Assembly: GCF_047496725.1 (NCBI RefSeq)
Contig: NC_132979.1
Span: forward strand, 2,559,501-2,623,500
From: Anoplolepis gracilipes
Lineage: Eukaryota; Arthropoda; Insecta; Hymenoptera; Formicidae
Direction of reading: 5' to 3'
DNA: 64,000 nucleotides
Position 1 is the first letter of the stretch; every line of letters begins with the position of its first letter. The notes under the pieces are model-generated. The model did not search any database. It was not told the origin of the DNA and saw only the letters and a list, made by a program, of their open reading frames with translations. The position numbers and the translations under genes are program-made. Shown piece by piece: positions 1 to 13,000 of this stretch.

Positions 1-284
1 CATCGTCGACGACGGCACGCGAAACGCTTCGTATCGTTGGCCCCTTTCGCGCCTCCCGCCGCCGAGCGACATGGGTAGCGACGGAGAAACGCCGCGCCGG
101 CCGGCGTTTCTTCGCCGGACCGCCGGACTCCATATTTCCTATGCGAGCGACCCCGAGCGTGGACGAGGACGCTCGACGAGGACGCGCGCGTGCATCTTTT
201 TCGGTACGTAATGTTTTTTTCGCCGCGAGCGCGCAAGGGACGCCATTGTATATTTGCGGGGCCACCGCGAGCGCGACGAGTCTG

Positions 285-286
<2 letters not shown>

Positions 287-326
<40 letters not shown>

Positions 327-350
327 CCTCTCTCTCTCTCTCTTTCTTTC
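287..350. repeat. (CT)n microsatellite
   Basis: Pyrimidine dinucleotide run of about 60 bases, slightly interrupted by CCCT and TTTC variants. Confidence 0.9.
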
Positions 351-2904
351 TCGCTTGCTCGCTCGCTCGTGTACGTTCGATGGCTGACGATGATAATGAC
401 GATGGCGATGACGACTCCTACCGGAATCATCTATAATTACCGCGTTTCGCGATTTCGAAATTCGAGGCAACGCCAAACTACGCGTCGCGTGCGAATTTAT
501 AGAAAGGGAAATGAAAGAAAGCGCGTTATTTGATATTGGAGAAGTCAAAGGAATGAGAGAGAGAGAGAGAGAGAGAAAAATAGCCAGAGAGGATCTCGAC
601 GGCTGCTGGCGCCATGTGCTCGTTTCTCGTACGTGTGTCTCTTTTCAGCGAGTTTGTGTCGTCTCGCGGTTTTTAGCTCTGCGCCCTCTGCTTCTACACG
701 CATGCTTTCATTTTTACACCTCGCCACCTCGTGCGTATCTCTCGCCGGCGTGCCTCGTTCAATGGACGCCATTTTTACATGCCAGTGTCATCGTCGCGAT
801 CCGGAAAAGCGAGCGTCCCGCGCATTTTTCCGATCACCGTCGTAGTAGCCGCCACCATCACACGTCGCTGTGTCTCGGTTTCCATTATGGCGGCCGAAAC
901 CAAGCCCGCGTTCATCACTCGTCCTTTCTCTCTGTCTCTCTTTCCTTTCCCGTCCTCCCTCCCTGTCTATCACTCGCTCTCGCTCCATCTCTTTCTCCCT
1001 TTCTCTTCCTTTTTCTCTCTCCGTCACGCTCCCACGCATACGCGCTCTCTTTCTACCATAATTGATCGATAATTCGCTATAAGAGGGTTAATCGCGCACG
1101 ACGGTCAATCGATAGGCGACCGACGCATATCTACTTCAGGTCGACACGTTGCCCTGAAATTGTTTACCGATCTGCGTGCATAAACACTACGACGAAGGCT
1201 TCCTTTTCTCTCACTCCTGCCTCCCCCTCCTCTCGCTCCCTCCCTCTCTCTCTCTCTCTCGCTCTCGCTCGCTCCGTCCTCGACGGACTCTGTCGATGTA
1301 GAAGCGGCGGCTGTTCTATCTTTCTCTTTCTCTTTCTATCTTTTCGACGAAGGTACCCCACTTGCGCAGCTAGCGGCAACGCCGTGCATTATATACCCGG
1401 TGTACTCTCCTGCCTCCCTGTTCTTTTCGCGGCTGTGGCGACCGCGCGCAAGCGGCGCGTTACTACGAACCTTCGAGAAAACATCGTTGCCGCGACTTTT
1501 CATCTTAAATCGCGGCACACGGAGCAGGTCGTCGGGCGCCGTCGCAGATATAGGCTTTATTTTTAGCCGATAATTTACCATGCGATTGCGCTTCGAGGCG
1601 AAAGGAAGGAAGGAGCGACGATGGAAAAAAAAAAAAAAGCCGTGTCTCTCTCGCGGCGGCGTGTCTTTCTGTCGTTCTTGCGCGTCACGTGGAAAGGACC
1701 CCGCGTAAATGACGCACGCAACGCAACGCGAGTCGACTCGACTCTACTCGACTCGACTCGGCGTCTTTATTACGTGGGCGATTTTTCTCCAGAGGATATG
1801 TCAATTTGTTGAAAAAGAATTTTCGAGCGTTTCTCCTTCTGGATTATAACTATACATATATATACTACATATATATATATATAGTATCGCTCCGGAACGG
1901 TGAGCGGGAAAAGGCGGGAAGCTCTCGAGGTCAAAGGAGAAAAACCGAATGGAGAATCACGCTCGTTTCGACGATTATCACCATCTTTAAAAAGAATAAA
2001 CTATCGTTATTTCGGCCTGCGCTCCGAAATTGCCGCCGCTCGTATCGCTCTCCGTTATTGATACGAGACATCGGGAGTCGGCGCGATTCGAGCGAATCGC
2101 GTGGCGACCGCGGTAGCGTTCTCGTATATTGAGAGAAGGCGGGAAAAGGCGTCGCGTCGATCGGATAACGTAGTTGTGGATCGATGTGCCGCCAGCCAGA
2201 AATAACTTATTGCATTTAATGGTTATCGTCGTGTCTCTCGCGACCGCTCAACTTCCCGCGAACACCTTTTTATCGCTTAATTATCTTAATTAACCATTAT
2301 ACCGAAATCGCGCGGCAACTAATCGTTTCTCGTTATTAGTTTGGTTTCTCTGAGATCTTTCTTTCTTTCTTTTTTTTTCACTAGATGGAATCGATAAACA
2401 AGAAAATTTGACATGTTTTTGTTTCGTTTTGGAAAAGAATGTATCGTTTAGCGAGCGCGATTTCATTGATAATCTACCGATGAGATTCACGAGCTTCGCA
2501 TACGTTAATTACGTAACGAATGTTTATCGCGTCGATCGCGATTGGCGAAGAATTTATACGAGAAAACGAGTGTATGCGATAGGTTATGAGCATTAGGTTA
2601 TCTAGCGAGACCTCGTGATTGAGAATGGGTAGATAGGTAATCGCGCGGGGATAACAAGCGATGGCGGCGGCGGCGTCGTCGTCGTGAATGAAAGAAAGCT
2701 TGAATATGTCTGTTATTCGCCCAACCGAATGTTCGTGAATCGACAAACTGAGAATGAGAATATAACAGCGACAAGTTTAAAGTAATGCGCGCGTCAGCTC
2801 GTCGATCGAGTTTCCATTGTTTGTAGACGCCGTCGGTAACTGATCCTTTATTAGCATTTTATCGCAACAGGTCGACCATATACGGCGATACAATTACTGT
2901 AGGG

Positions 2905-2908
<4 letters not shown>

Positions 2909-2952
<44 letters not shown>
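2909..2952. repeat. (GA)n microsatellite
   Basis: Uninterrupted GA dinucleotide run flanked by purine-rich sequence. Confidence 0.9.
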
Positions 2953-2956
<4 letters not shown>

Positions 2957-3285
2957 GAGGAAAGAGCATAACATTGATTGAGCGTCGAATGTCTCGATCC
3001 TGCTCCGACGTTCTTGCCACCGGTCATTTCCGGTACTCATCGTCAACTCGATCGTCACGATCGATCGACTCATTTCTCGGCGTAATCAACGCCGCAAAAG
3101 TATTCTCGCGATAATAATGTCCCCTCTCGTCCGACGCCACGTAATATTCTGTTTCTCACGGAATGCCCGTTCTTTTTTAGTTTAGATTTATACTCTTATT
3201 CGAAGACTTTGCGTTGTACGCGACACTTGGCACGCTGCTCCGGTATCTTCCTCCCTTATCTTCCCCTCTGTCGTTCTGTCGCTTC

Positions 3286-3289
<4 letters not shown>

Positions 3290-3323
<34 letters not shown>
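3290..3323. repeat. (CT)n microsatellite
   Basis: CT dinucleotide run that grades into CGCT repeats; it leads into a CpG-rich block containing trinucleotide (CCG/CCA/CAT)n repeats to about 3620. Confidence 0.9.
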
Positions 3324-3326
<3 letters not shown>

Positions 3327-4196
3327 CGCTCGCAGATTGTACGCGACGCGAACCGTACCCCCGCCATGGCGCGCGACTCCGTCATCTGCCAATCACCGGT
3401 CGCCTTCCCACCGCGCGTCGCCGGTTTGCGCGCTTCCGATTGGTCGACGTGGCACCGCGCGCGCATCCGAAGCTGCTTTCTCGATACGCACGGCGCGTGT
3501 ATTCTATATACCAGCCGGCTGCACTTACCACCGCCGCCGCCGCCGCCACCGCCACCGCCGCCATCGCCATCGCCATCGCCATCACCACCACCTCTACTAC
3601 CACCACCAGCACCCGCCGTCATCATCATCACCGCCAGCGCTATCACCCCACCACGATCGGCAAACAACGCCGTATGGTCACGAGTCCGGCGTTACCGACG
3701 CGGCTCTCTCTCTCTCGTCGCCGTGCGAAACCGGAACATGCCGAATGTCGGAAACCGTTGTTGCGAGCGTCGCGATGCTCGACGACATGTCGGAGTAGAC
3801 GTATATTATTTAGCATGCCTTTTTCGCTCGAGCGGTAAATTTACGTTAGATATCTGGATGAGACTTTGGGGACGCTCGTTGGTGGCATATTTTCAAATTG
3901 CCTTCGGAGCAAACTCCGGTTACTGTCTACCCGCTATACCGTTTCCCCTCTCTTTCCCTCCCTCGAAATCGATAAACTATGATGATGCTTATTGCGTTTT
4001 ACGGTCGTTACGGGCCATCGGGACTGGATCAAGGGCATAGTTCTACAACTATCGGGGGTATTAAGGTTGCACGCGTGGGCAGGCGGGGTTATACATTCCC
4101 GCGTTTTCCTCTCTTCGCCCCGTTCGTGCAACGCTCGACTACTTATTAACCGGTCTCTTTCTCGCCTTTAGCATGCAACGCCGAGACGATGTCGTA

Positions 4197-4197
4197 G

Positions 4198-4238
<41 letters not shown>
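4197..4238. repeat. (GA)n microsatellite
   Basis: GA dinucleotide run with two AAAGA interruptions. Confidence 0.9.
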
Positions 4239-4242
<4 letters not shown>

Positions 4243-4764
4243 CAGCTCTAAACGTTTCTCGCCAAAGTGGCGATACTCTCTACTACCTGTCCTTCGTGTT
4301 TTTGGCATCACCGGCAGATTACTCGGTAGACGCTACTCCCTCCGCCATTTCCTTTTTCCTGTCTCATCCTACTTTAACGCATAGGGAAAGTCCCCACCAT
4401 CTCCCTTTCCTCGTCGCCGTATTTCTTGGCGGGAAGGGACCTTGTCCTCCTCGCCGGCCGGTACGCTTTTCTCTGTCCTTATTGGTTGTCTCTCGCTGTC
4501 GCTGCCGTCGCGCGAAGCTGAATTTTCTTTTCTCCTCGTCATCCCTTTGATGCTTCAAAAAAAAAAAATAAAATAAAATAAAAAAAAAAGTGTAAACGCT
4601 TTCTTATATACATGGAATAAAAATGATGTCGCGAATATAAATTTATGCTTTATACACATTTCTCTAGATATTTATAATTGATAAATCTTTATATATTTTT
4701 TGCCGCCAAGTCGCTTACTTATATTGAAAATTTGTTTTAAATAAACTGTCTTTCCATGTTGTAG

Positions 4765-5126
4765 GAGAAGAATGAAGAAACAAAAAAACAGAAAAAAGAG
4801 GAAAATGGAGATGGAGAAGTAGAAGAAGAAGAAATTGAAGAGGAAATTGAAGAGGAAGAGGAAGTAGACGGTGATGGAGAGGAGGATGATGATGATGACG
4901 ACATACCTGAAGGCGAAGAAGATTTAGAAGAGGGAGAAGGTAGCTAAGCATATTCTTCTTCAATTGTGCTTTTAATAGATCTTTTATTTTATTTTATTTA
5001 TTTTTTTTTAAAGAATATTTATTGAATGTTTATTGAAATATTTCTTGTTCTATTACAGACGAAGAAGATGACGATGCGGAAGGTGAAGTAGAAGGTGAGG
5101 TAGAAGATGAAGAGGAAGACGCATAA
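4765..5126 (+). CDS. Prothymosin-alpha-like acidic protein, last two coding exons
   Basis: Two coding exons, 4765-4939 and 5059-5126, joined in phase (donor GAAG/GTAGCT, acceptor TTACAG), ending in TAA. The 79 visible residues begin EKNEETKKQKKEENGDGE and become almost pure Glu/Asp, with a run of six Asp, then IPEGEEDLEEGEGEDEED, ending EVEDEEEDA. A lysine-rich stretch followed by long Glu/Asp tracts is typical of prothymosin alpha and similar small nuclear histone- or chromatin-binding proteins. The acceptor before the first exon (TTGTAG) shows that at least one 5' coding exon lies upstream, not located by me and possibly outside the window. Other acidic-tailed proteins (SET/NAP type, nucleoplasmins) cannot be excluded from the tail alone. 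Confidence 0.6.
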
Positions 5127-6219
5127 TGAAAGAAGGGGGAGGGATATGTAACTAAGAAGGGAGGCGTTAGGCACGTGGCGTCATCGTCGATTTTCGGCAA
5201 ACTCAGCAAACTTACTCTCATATTGAGTGGTTGGTAACAATGTTGATATCCATCGTGCCCAGTCCGTGTTACTGGATCCTCTCTCTTCCGACCTACAAGT
5301 AAAAATTACCACCTCACCGGAATTGTGGTGGGCTGACACGCATTAGATGCGAACGCAATTCTCTACTTGTCTTGGCTCTTCGCAATTCTGGTAGTCTAGC
5401 CGTCACCAAATGCTATTAGGTAGTTTGAATGATAACTATATATTCGTCCTGTGGATTCGAGAGTTAATTCTATCCAGATTCTTATTTCGATCGTTTGTTC
5501 GCGCGATTCCCAAGACGAATCTATTGTTTTATCCGAACCACCTACTAACTGGTATTTGCCGTCATCTGGCTTTCTTCGTCGGGACAATTTTATAACGAAA
5601 ACTTATTTAAGATATAAAAAAAGCTATTATATTTAAATAGTTGTAAAATGGATATTCGAAGGTGATGATTTTTTTACATTTAAAATCAAATTTACGTTTG
5701 TAGTTCGACGAATGTCTCTCACCTTGTGCGTGTGATATATTGAGTTCTCCTTCTCGAATCGAAATGTGTAATTGCAGTGTCTTCACAGGAGCGCGAGGCT
5801 ATCGAGCAGAATTAAGCGATTCATACGTAAAGAGCGGCAAATAAATGAAGTAAAAATAGATACGAATGGACATCTCTCGACATTCAATATGTACACTAAA
5901 AAAAAAAAAAAATCTTAAAATATAGATGTAATACATACTGCTTCGTGCTCCTGTTTGGTATAGAGACAGGAATTAAGATTAACGCTCGCGTCAGGTAGTG
6001 TGGATGAGTAATATGTGACTTTAATATTGCATAATAATTATACATAGTATGTATAAAGTTATGGGATAAGAAACATTTTATTATTAACGATAATATTATG
6101 TAAACGTAATATAATGCGGAGAGGTTGTTACACTCTAGGCTTGGGCATAGATAAGGGAGAGCATCGAACAGTCAACTTGCAAAGTGTAAGGGCACCATCA
6201 CCCTTCTCGATTCATTTCA

Positions 6220-6315
6220 ACTATATATATAAATATATACATATGTAGTTATATATATAACTATACATATATACTATATATAACTATACATATATAGTTG
6301 TATATATAACTATAC

Positions 6316-6356
<41 letters not shown>

Positions 6357-6420
6357 AGAAAATATATATATATTATTTCTGAAGGTAAGAGTTCAATTAT
6401 ATATAGATAAATATATATTT
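6220..6420. repeat. Cryptic AT-rich satellite
   Basis: Variant tandem copies of a TATATAACTATACATA-type unit run into a pure (TA)n tract around 6318-6352. Confidence 0.7.
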
Positions 6421-8199
6421 ATAACCAGAACTGCCGTACATGACGCAAAATTACAAAAAAAAATTCGAGCTACATATTGTGACAATTATATAATAAGTAC
6501 TCTTACTCTCCCTATTCGAATGTTCTTATTTGAGCGTAAATGAAGCGCGTTTCAAGTTACTTTTATGTATCACGATTTTATCTTGATTTTACTGTGGACT
6601 ACCCGTAACAATGATTCGTTGACTGTTGCAAAATGAGTCGGCAGTATATTTATTTGTTCTTATAATTTTCCACATACATAATCACGATGTCTTAAGAATT
6701 GTACATTTATCAGATTAACGTTAAAAAAAAAAAAAGATAAATATTGAATATTTTTTATGACGCGATCACACATTAACGATGATTGATTCGTCGGTTTGAT
6801 AATTTAAAAATGTGGCTTTTTGGCAAGAGTCTGTGAATCATTGCGATTGGCATGTCCATGCCGCTACTTATTTTCGGGAGACTGTTAGATAAAAGGGTGA
6901 AGAGACATTGCGGTTATACCATTGTACCATAGCAGCATAATAATTAAATAAAGGTAACGATAATTTGAATGCGAGAAGATGTCCCACGTTTTAATGTACA
7001 AATATTTTCGAATGAGATAGTTAAATAAAACGCAGTTAGATCAGAGAAAATGAATTCGTTCTCATAAGTAGTGATAGGTTTTAATATCTGAAATGAGAAT
7101 TGTGAGGAGATGGCAGGCAGTGTAAGGGCTGCTTCTACCCACGGACTAACAATCCCGCTATATGGAAACCAAGGAGATGGCGGATTGGACCGTGTTGTAA
7201 CGTTGATACTTACAAGAAATCCCTTACCGTCGAACGATGATGCAGAAAGAAAACTTGAATACTCCTCATAAGTACATATGTAACGCGTCCAACAGCAGAT
7301 TGATGTCAAAATGTGATGCGTACAGATCATTATTTCTGGCAGTCTCTGTTAATCTACGGTTTTATACGCAATCCGCTGCTGCTGTAAAATTTACACGTGT
7401 TTGCTTCAAGATAGTAACTTGACGATGACAAATTGGCAAAGGACTATCTTAAAGTACAGGTGCCTGGAGCAAAATCAGTACTTTAGTGCGTTCATATAGT
7501 ATACTATATACTATATATACTATAAGTATAGGTCCATTTAATTTTATTAAATACAATTACCAAGCCCCGTTGGCAACGTACTTTCCAGAGAGACTTGCGT
7601 CTTGTACTGTGTCAAGCCCTTCCCAAGTACCGGTACCAAGCAGAGAGCGTGTACGGTACTCCTCTTCGTGCTCGAGTACTCGATGCGATTCGGAAAATTC
7701 ACTTACTGGTGCTAACGGGTCTTACAATCAATCAGGCTGATTGCCCACACATACAATCCGTTACATCCCTACGTTAGGTAAGCATGAAAAAAGTTTAAGA
7801 CATAAAATCTGGTAATTGACGCGATTTAAACGTAAACGAAGATCCTAGGCTAAGAATTTGGTTTGTGTGTTCATAAGTCTCTTGTTCAAGCTACTTTTGT
7901 ACAGGATACCATCGCATCATCTCTTTCAACGTGTAACAGTATAACCGACATGCCACAGACTCTATATATTTCTGCCCATTCCATCAGAACTGAAACTTTC
8001 ATTGTATTTTTAAGTAAATACATTTTGGAAAACAATACGGATGTTTTTTTTATTCTTCACATGTATATACATTATGTATGTGTGAAGCAAAAAAAAAATA
8101 TTTCTTCCCCGCTCAAAAAACATTATATCGATATTATATTTGCATAATTTATTTGCGAATACATTTGTGCAGTATTTGCGTACACGTGCCACGAAAGAA

Positions 8200-8230
<31 letters not shown>

Positions 8231-8640
8231 ATTATACACACACATGTACATGTAAGCTATACAATTTTACAAGATAATCCAAGCGTCCACACTGCCGACT
8301 TTTTCATGCTAAGTATAGGAGACCATCACTTATCGATCGATGTTATGTAAATATACAGTTATAACTGTAAATATACACTTTTGTTGTATCTTTAAACAGG
8401 ATATTAAGTGCTTATAGAGAAAAACGACGCAGTAAATTAAGCTCGACGCGTGTGTATGTGTTAATTGACTATTTCTTATTTTCTATATATCCTGTGCATG
8501 ATTCCCATCTGATGTCTACACTTGCATCAAAAGACACTTATGCATGACATATACTGTACAAATTACAATAAAAATTATAAAATTTATATGAAATATGAGA
8601 TTATTAAAGTTAATCTCTTATAACTTTTATGTTATTTGTG

Positions 8641-8650
8641 TATAGATATA

Positions 8651-8706
<56 letters not shown>
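8641..8706. repeat. (TA)n microsatellite
   Basis: TA dinucleotide run of about 60 bases with one TG interruption near its start. Confidence 0.9.
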
Positions 8707-8707
<1 letters not shown>

Positions 8708-10004
8708 CTAATTATTAAAGTAGTTCTTAGATATGACATTAGCTTTTTATATCTTCTTTTGTTCTGGATTATAATAAATTACCTGAGAGATGTGTGATTA
8801 TAAAAATATATTTTTTATATCAAGACAATGTTATTGCACGATTACCATATACATGTACTTAATCTAATACTTAATCTAATCTAATAAAATTGGTAGATTA
8901 GATAATTACATACACAAACGTATTTTCTTACATATATTGATCTTAAATTAAAAACAACTCCTGCAAAATATATATACATAAAAAGAAATATCTGGACGGA
9001 ACATCTATTGACATTTTTGAGTACATTGATTTCAATATCTTTTTATCGTACGTATATATTTTTTTCGAGTATCAACGTTATATTATAACGTTTAAAATAT
9101 ATAACGATTATATATATTACAAAAATATACAGTTATATAAACGTAATTTGGTAGAAACATAATTGTGCCAAAAAAGTGAAGTGAACCAGTACAAGCGTAA
9201 AAAACATGAGAGAAATTATTCACACAAATATTCATCTAATTTAATAATTTACAATTATCGTCTACAAACTTGCTTCATAAAGAGTTTATCTCAATAATTT
9301 CTTTTGCTTGTTGTGCGAAATTCATTTTTTTTTTTTTTTTTTTTTTTCGTTAAAAGTATCGTAGTAACTATTATAAAAAAAAACAAACTAAGAACTTTGA
9401 TCACAAATCCGAGCATTATCTCAATCGTTTTATCTCAATCTGTGATGTCGACAAAGAAATGTTATATCTTCCACCAATATCAGTTTCATAACCGACTGAA
9501 CAACTTATCTTGAGTAGATAATTGTCGTAATGTTCATTGTGTAACTATATTAGATAAATCGTATCACAAATTAAATATTAAGATTCCATAATGTTGTTTT
9601 AATTAATATTTGTCGATTGAGTATATTAATAATATCGCATATTAATAACATTTAGCTAGAAAATATATGGAGCTTTTTTGTTCGTTATCGTAAAAAATTC
9701 TTTTTACATACTTTTATAATAAGAATATAAATTGAGTATATATAAATAAAATATAGACTATAAGTAGAAAGAATCAAAGCGCCAAATTATCGTTCTTTTG
9801 CATACTCTCTTGTTATTTTTGTATGTAAAATATTCTTTTATTTATTGCGAAAAATAGCTTGAGTAATTTTTTCGTTTTTTTTTTTAATGGCAGTGGAGAG
9901 AGCACTTGTAATGTATAAATTATAGATGAAGCCAGTTGCAATTTCTTATGATCACTTCGACATCGGCTAATATTAATTGATAATAGATAATTTTAACCAA
10001 CTTT

Positions 10005-13000
10005 TCAGCCATCATTTTCTCGATTAGGTTTGAGTATCTTATTCAAAGCGGAAAGTTCTTGGTTTATCCAAGTAATGCGCTCGGTCATACTGTTCCTTTC
10101 TTCCGCATTACTTCCGACTTCAGGCTAAAGTTGATAAAAAAGTTAATTCTTGCAACAAATTTCAAATTTATAGCTATATATGCGAATACACAAAATGTAT
10201 ATGTGCCAATTATGTGCATTTAAATCACTCTCATTACTTATACTTACTTGTATAGAGTCGGATATGGATAATCCAGTTGACAGATTTGCGGAGAGATTTG
10301 CTCCAAAATCTGCGAGATCAGCGGAATTCCAGTCAAAATTGAATTGTTGACTATCCATGTCTAGGAAGCATGGGGCTCCTGCAGCGCCTATAAATTTTAT
10401 ATTAGCAATAGAATGAATGTTCAATTGAAAAAAAAAATTCTCAAAGGGTGCAAGATTATATGTACAAAAAAATTGTGCAATATTAGAAAAACAGATTTAC
10501 CAATATTATTCGCTAGCTGGGGTTCTCCTTGATTTTCTGGCGTTACTCTGTTTAACATCAACAGATTTGGTTCTGGTTGTAATTGCAATTGATCTACATA
10601 AGAAAATGCCTGTACATCTGTCGTCGCAGATACGTTTGACATTATTGGCTGAATATTTGGTTGATATTGCTGTTGCACGAGAGAGGGGTTGTAGGTACTA
10701 TATTCCATAGGAGATGGTGTTCGCCCTGGAGATACCTGAGGCCTAAAATAGAATAAGTATATTAGTACTCGAATATTCTGTTTTTTTTCATGTTTTTAGT
10801 TTTACTTGCTCCAACTTTGTAATCTTTATTTGGATTTTCAACATACCTTAGGGCTTGCATGTTACTGTGCGCTTGTGAAGATGACCTTACAGATTGCAGA
10901 CCAAAATTTCCCGTACTCGTTGGACCTCCAAACGGCGATATCCGGCCAGCTGGTTCAGCTTTGACGATATTAAAACTAATGGGTTGATTTCTGGCATCTA
11001 AAATATTACAGCAATATGTGTACGCATGTATTGTAAATATATAGATATATATACACAAGTACATGCATTTATTTAAAGAAACAATAACTCCTCTCCCTCT
11101 ACATAGCACAATGACATGATTTACAAAGTATTAGTTTATATAATAAACATGCAATGAAAACATGCAACAAAGTCTTGGATGAAGAAGCATGATTTTCTGC
11201 CTATGTATTATACATGCAATTTTATATATTTTCACTTTAAACTGACTTTATAAAAATTGTATTATACTACGCTATACTATTCAAACACTATCACAAATCT
11301 AATTTAAAATTATTGACAAAATTACTCGCACGTCACACTAACATGGTTATATCGTACCTGAATCTGCAACATGTATCAATAAATTTTTGTCTGAAATTAT
11401 AAGGGAGCAGAGAATAAATAGACATTTTCTTTTATCAAGTGATTATATATATATGTATGTATGTATGTATATATATATATGTAGATATAATTACAGTATA
11501 TGTAATTCGTACAATATGTAAATATATTTATCTGTTTGCGAAAGAAGCAGCTTATAAAAATTATGTTGCCATATAAATATTGCACATTATTTGATTGTAT
11601 ACTATCTGCTACAATTTTGCTGTATGTATATATTGCTGATTTTTTCAAAGTATAATATTGATTGTACAAGAACAGCGCACTCGCATCACGCTCAAGATTT
11701 GAGCTATAAAATCTTTACTTACAAGTATTGTCATGCATAATGATTCCAGATAATTATCCAGACAACAAATTCTCTTTCGTAAGACCTATTTAGGTGTGTT
11801 GTAAAACTTGCTTCTCGAAATCATTACCGTATAAATATCCGTAAATAGAAAAATACAATATATCGTCACACATCTTAAAATATACAAGCTTACTGCTCCC
11901 TAATTCTTTAAATTCTCACGCAAAACTCCAAATTCTTATATAAAATACATCTCTAGAAAAGTATAAAACAAGACTGCTTGTCTACATGCGAAAATATATG
12001 TAGCATAGATGTAATGAGAGTTTTTTATTCGATAAGTCTCCCTTTCCACTATGAAAACTGTCTGTCAATTTTTAGATTTTACTGAAAAAAAAACAATAAA
12101 GCAAAATCATATGTAATGCCCAGAGCACTTACATTACATCTTATAAAATTTTACAAAATCATACATTATATTTTCAAAGTGTAAAGGGATTGGATTAATT
12201 GATAGATGGTTAGTGTATGCGATGAGATATGAAACAATAACTGAACATTTGAAAATCTCACAGTCATTCATAGAGACACTGTAATTTCTTTTAACTTTGC
12301 TTGTATGTATAATTCAGTTTTACCAGAAATTTTCTTAACAAATGTTCACCATATTTGTCACTTATAACAATTAACAAATGTACCAATAAATAGGTCTCTG
12401 TTAAAATGTACAAAATCTTTATAAGTTTCGTTGTAGTAAAAGGCCTCTCGTTCCGTATGCGTATAAGCACAAATATATCTTATTTTTTGTACAAAATATA
12501 TATATATATATATATAGGAAATACCAGTAGTACAATCTCGATTACAGCAGATGAAAAAGCGATTGAAGGATTGTGCGTCGCAGTAAGAGATTAGCTTGAC
12601 ACTCATTCCTTCAGTGAGAAACGTGATATAAAGATAAATATTATGAATTTTACAGATTTGACACATTAGCAATGTCGCCCAATCCTAATCCCTCAAGCTG
12701 TAGAATTATAAATAATTTTGCAAAAATACTCACGCTTCTCAGTTTCTGCTACATGTTTGAAAAGTATCGAGCTTGAGTTGTTATTAAGTTTTTGTCTCTT
12801 TCGCCTTAACGAATCGGCATCATCTACAAATGATTGTGTATTAATAAGGTTCCATTATATTGACAATTACGTACGATTGAATGAAGGCCTCGTAAACTTT
12901 AGTTTCCTTAGTATACATCGATAAAATCATTCTAGAAGAATCGATGAACTGAACTAAGGGTAGGCAAAATTTTTATCAAAACATTTTTAAAATTAGCAAT

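Larger units (their letters stand above)
1..4764. other. Simple-repeat-rich 5' flank or intron, no confident exon
   Basis: No ORF here has convincing protein character; the longer ones are low-complexity translations of (CT)n or (GA)n tracts giving SLSLS or RERER strings. Base composition alternates between CpG-rich blocks (about 1-270, 600-900, 1380-1560, 3330-3800) and AT-rich blocks. Because the acidic-protein exon at 4765 opens with a splice acceptor, part of this stretch is probably its upstream intron and may include its 5' UTR and promoter. I could not identify the first coding exon; ATGs in good context near 380 and 888 lead into repeats and lack usable donors. Confidence 0.5.
5127..10004. 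other. 3' UTR and AT-rich intergenic gap between convergent genes
   Basis: The two flanking genes converge here, so both 3' UTRs fall in this gap. A possible poly(A) signal AATAAA for the acidic-protein gene is near 5839. No ORF in the stretch looks like protein. It contains a cryptic AT satellite built on variants of TATATAACTATACATA (about 6220-6360), a (TA)n tract near 8641-8706, (GA)n near 8202-8229 and several homopolymers. A mixed-composition patch at about 7550-7780 stands out, but I cannot assign it. Confidence 0.6.

Noticed and set aside
511..1065. Long overlapping frames on both strands in the first kilobase
   Set aside because: They are translations of CT/GA repeats and CpG-rich DNA, giving SLSLS and RERER strings, with no consistent exon structure.
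3188..4040. Several frames of 160-224 codons around trinucleotide repeats
   Set aside because: They overlap each other in several frames and both strands and are dominated by poly-Pro, poly-Gly, His or Ser runs from (CCG/CAT)n repeats.
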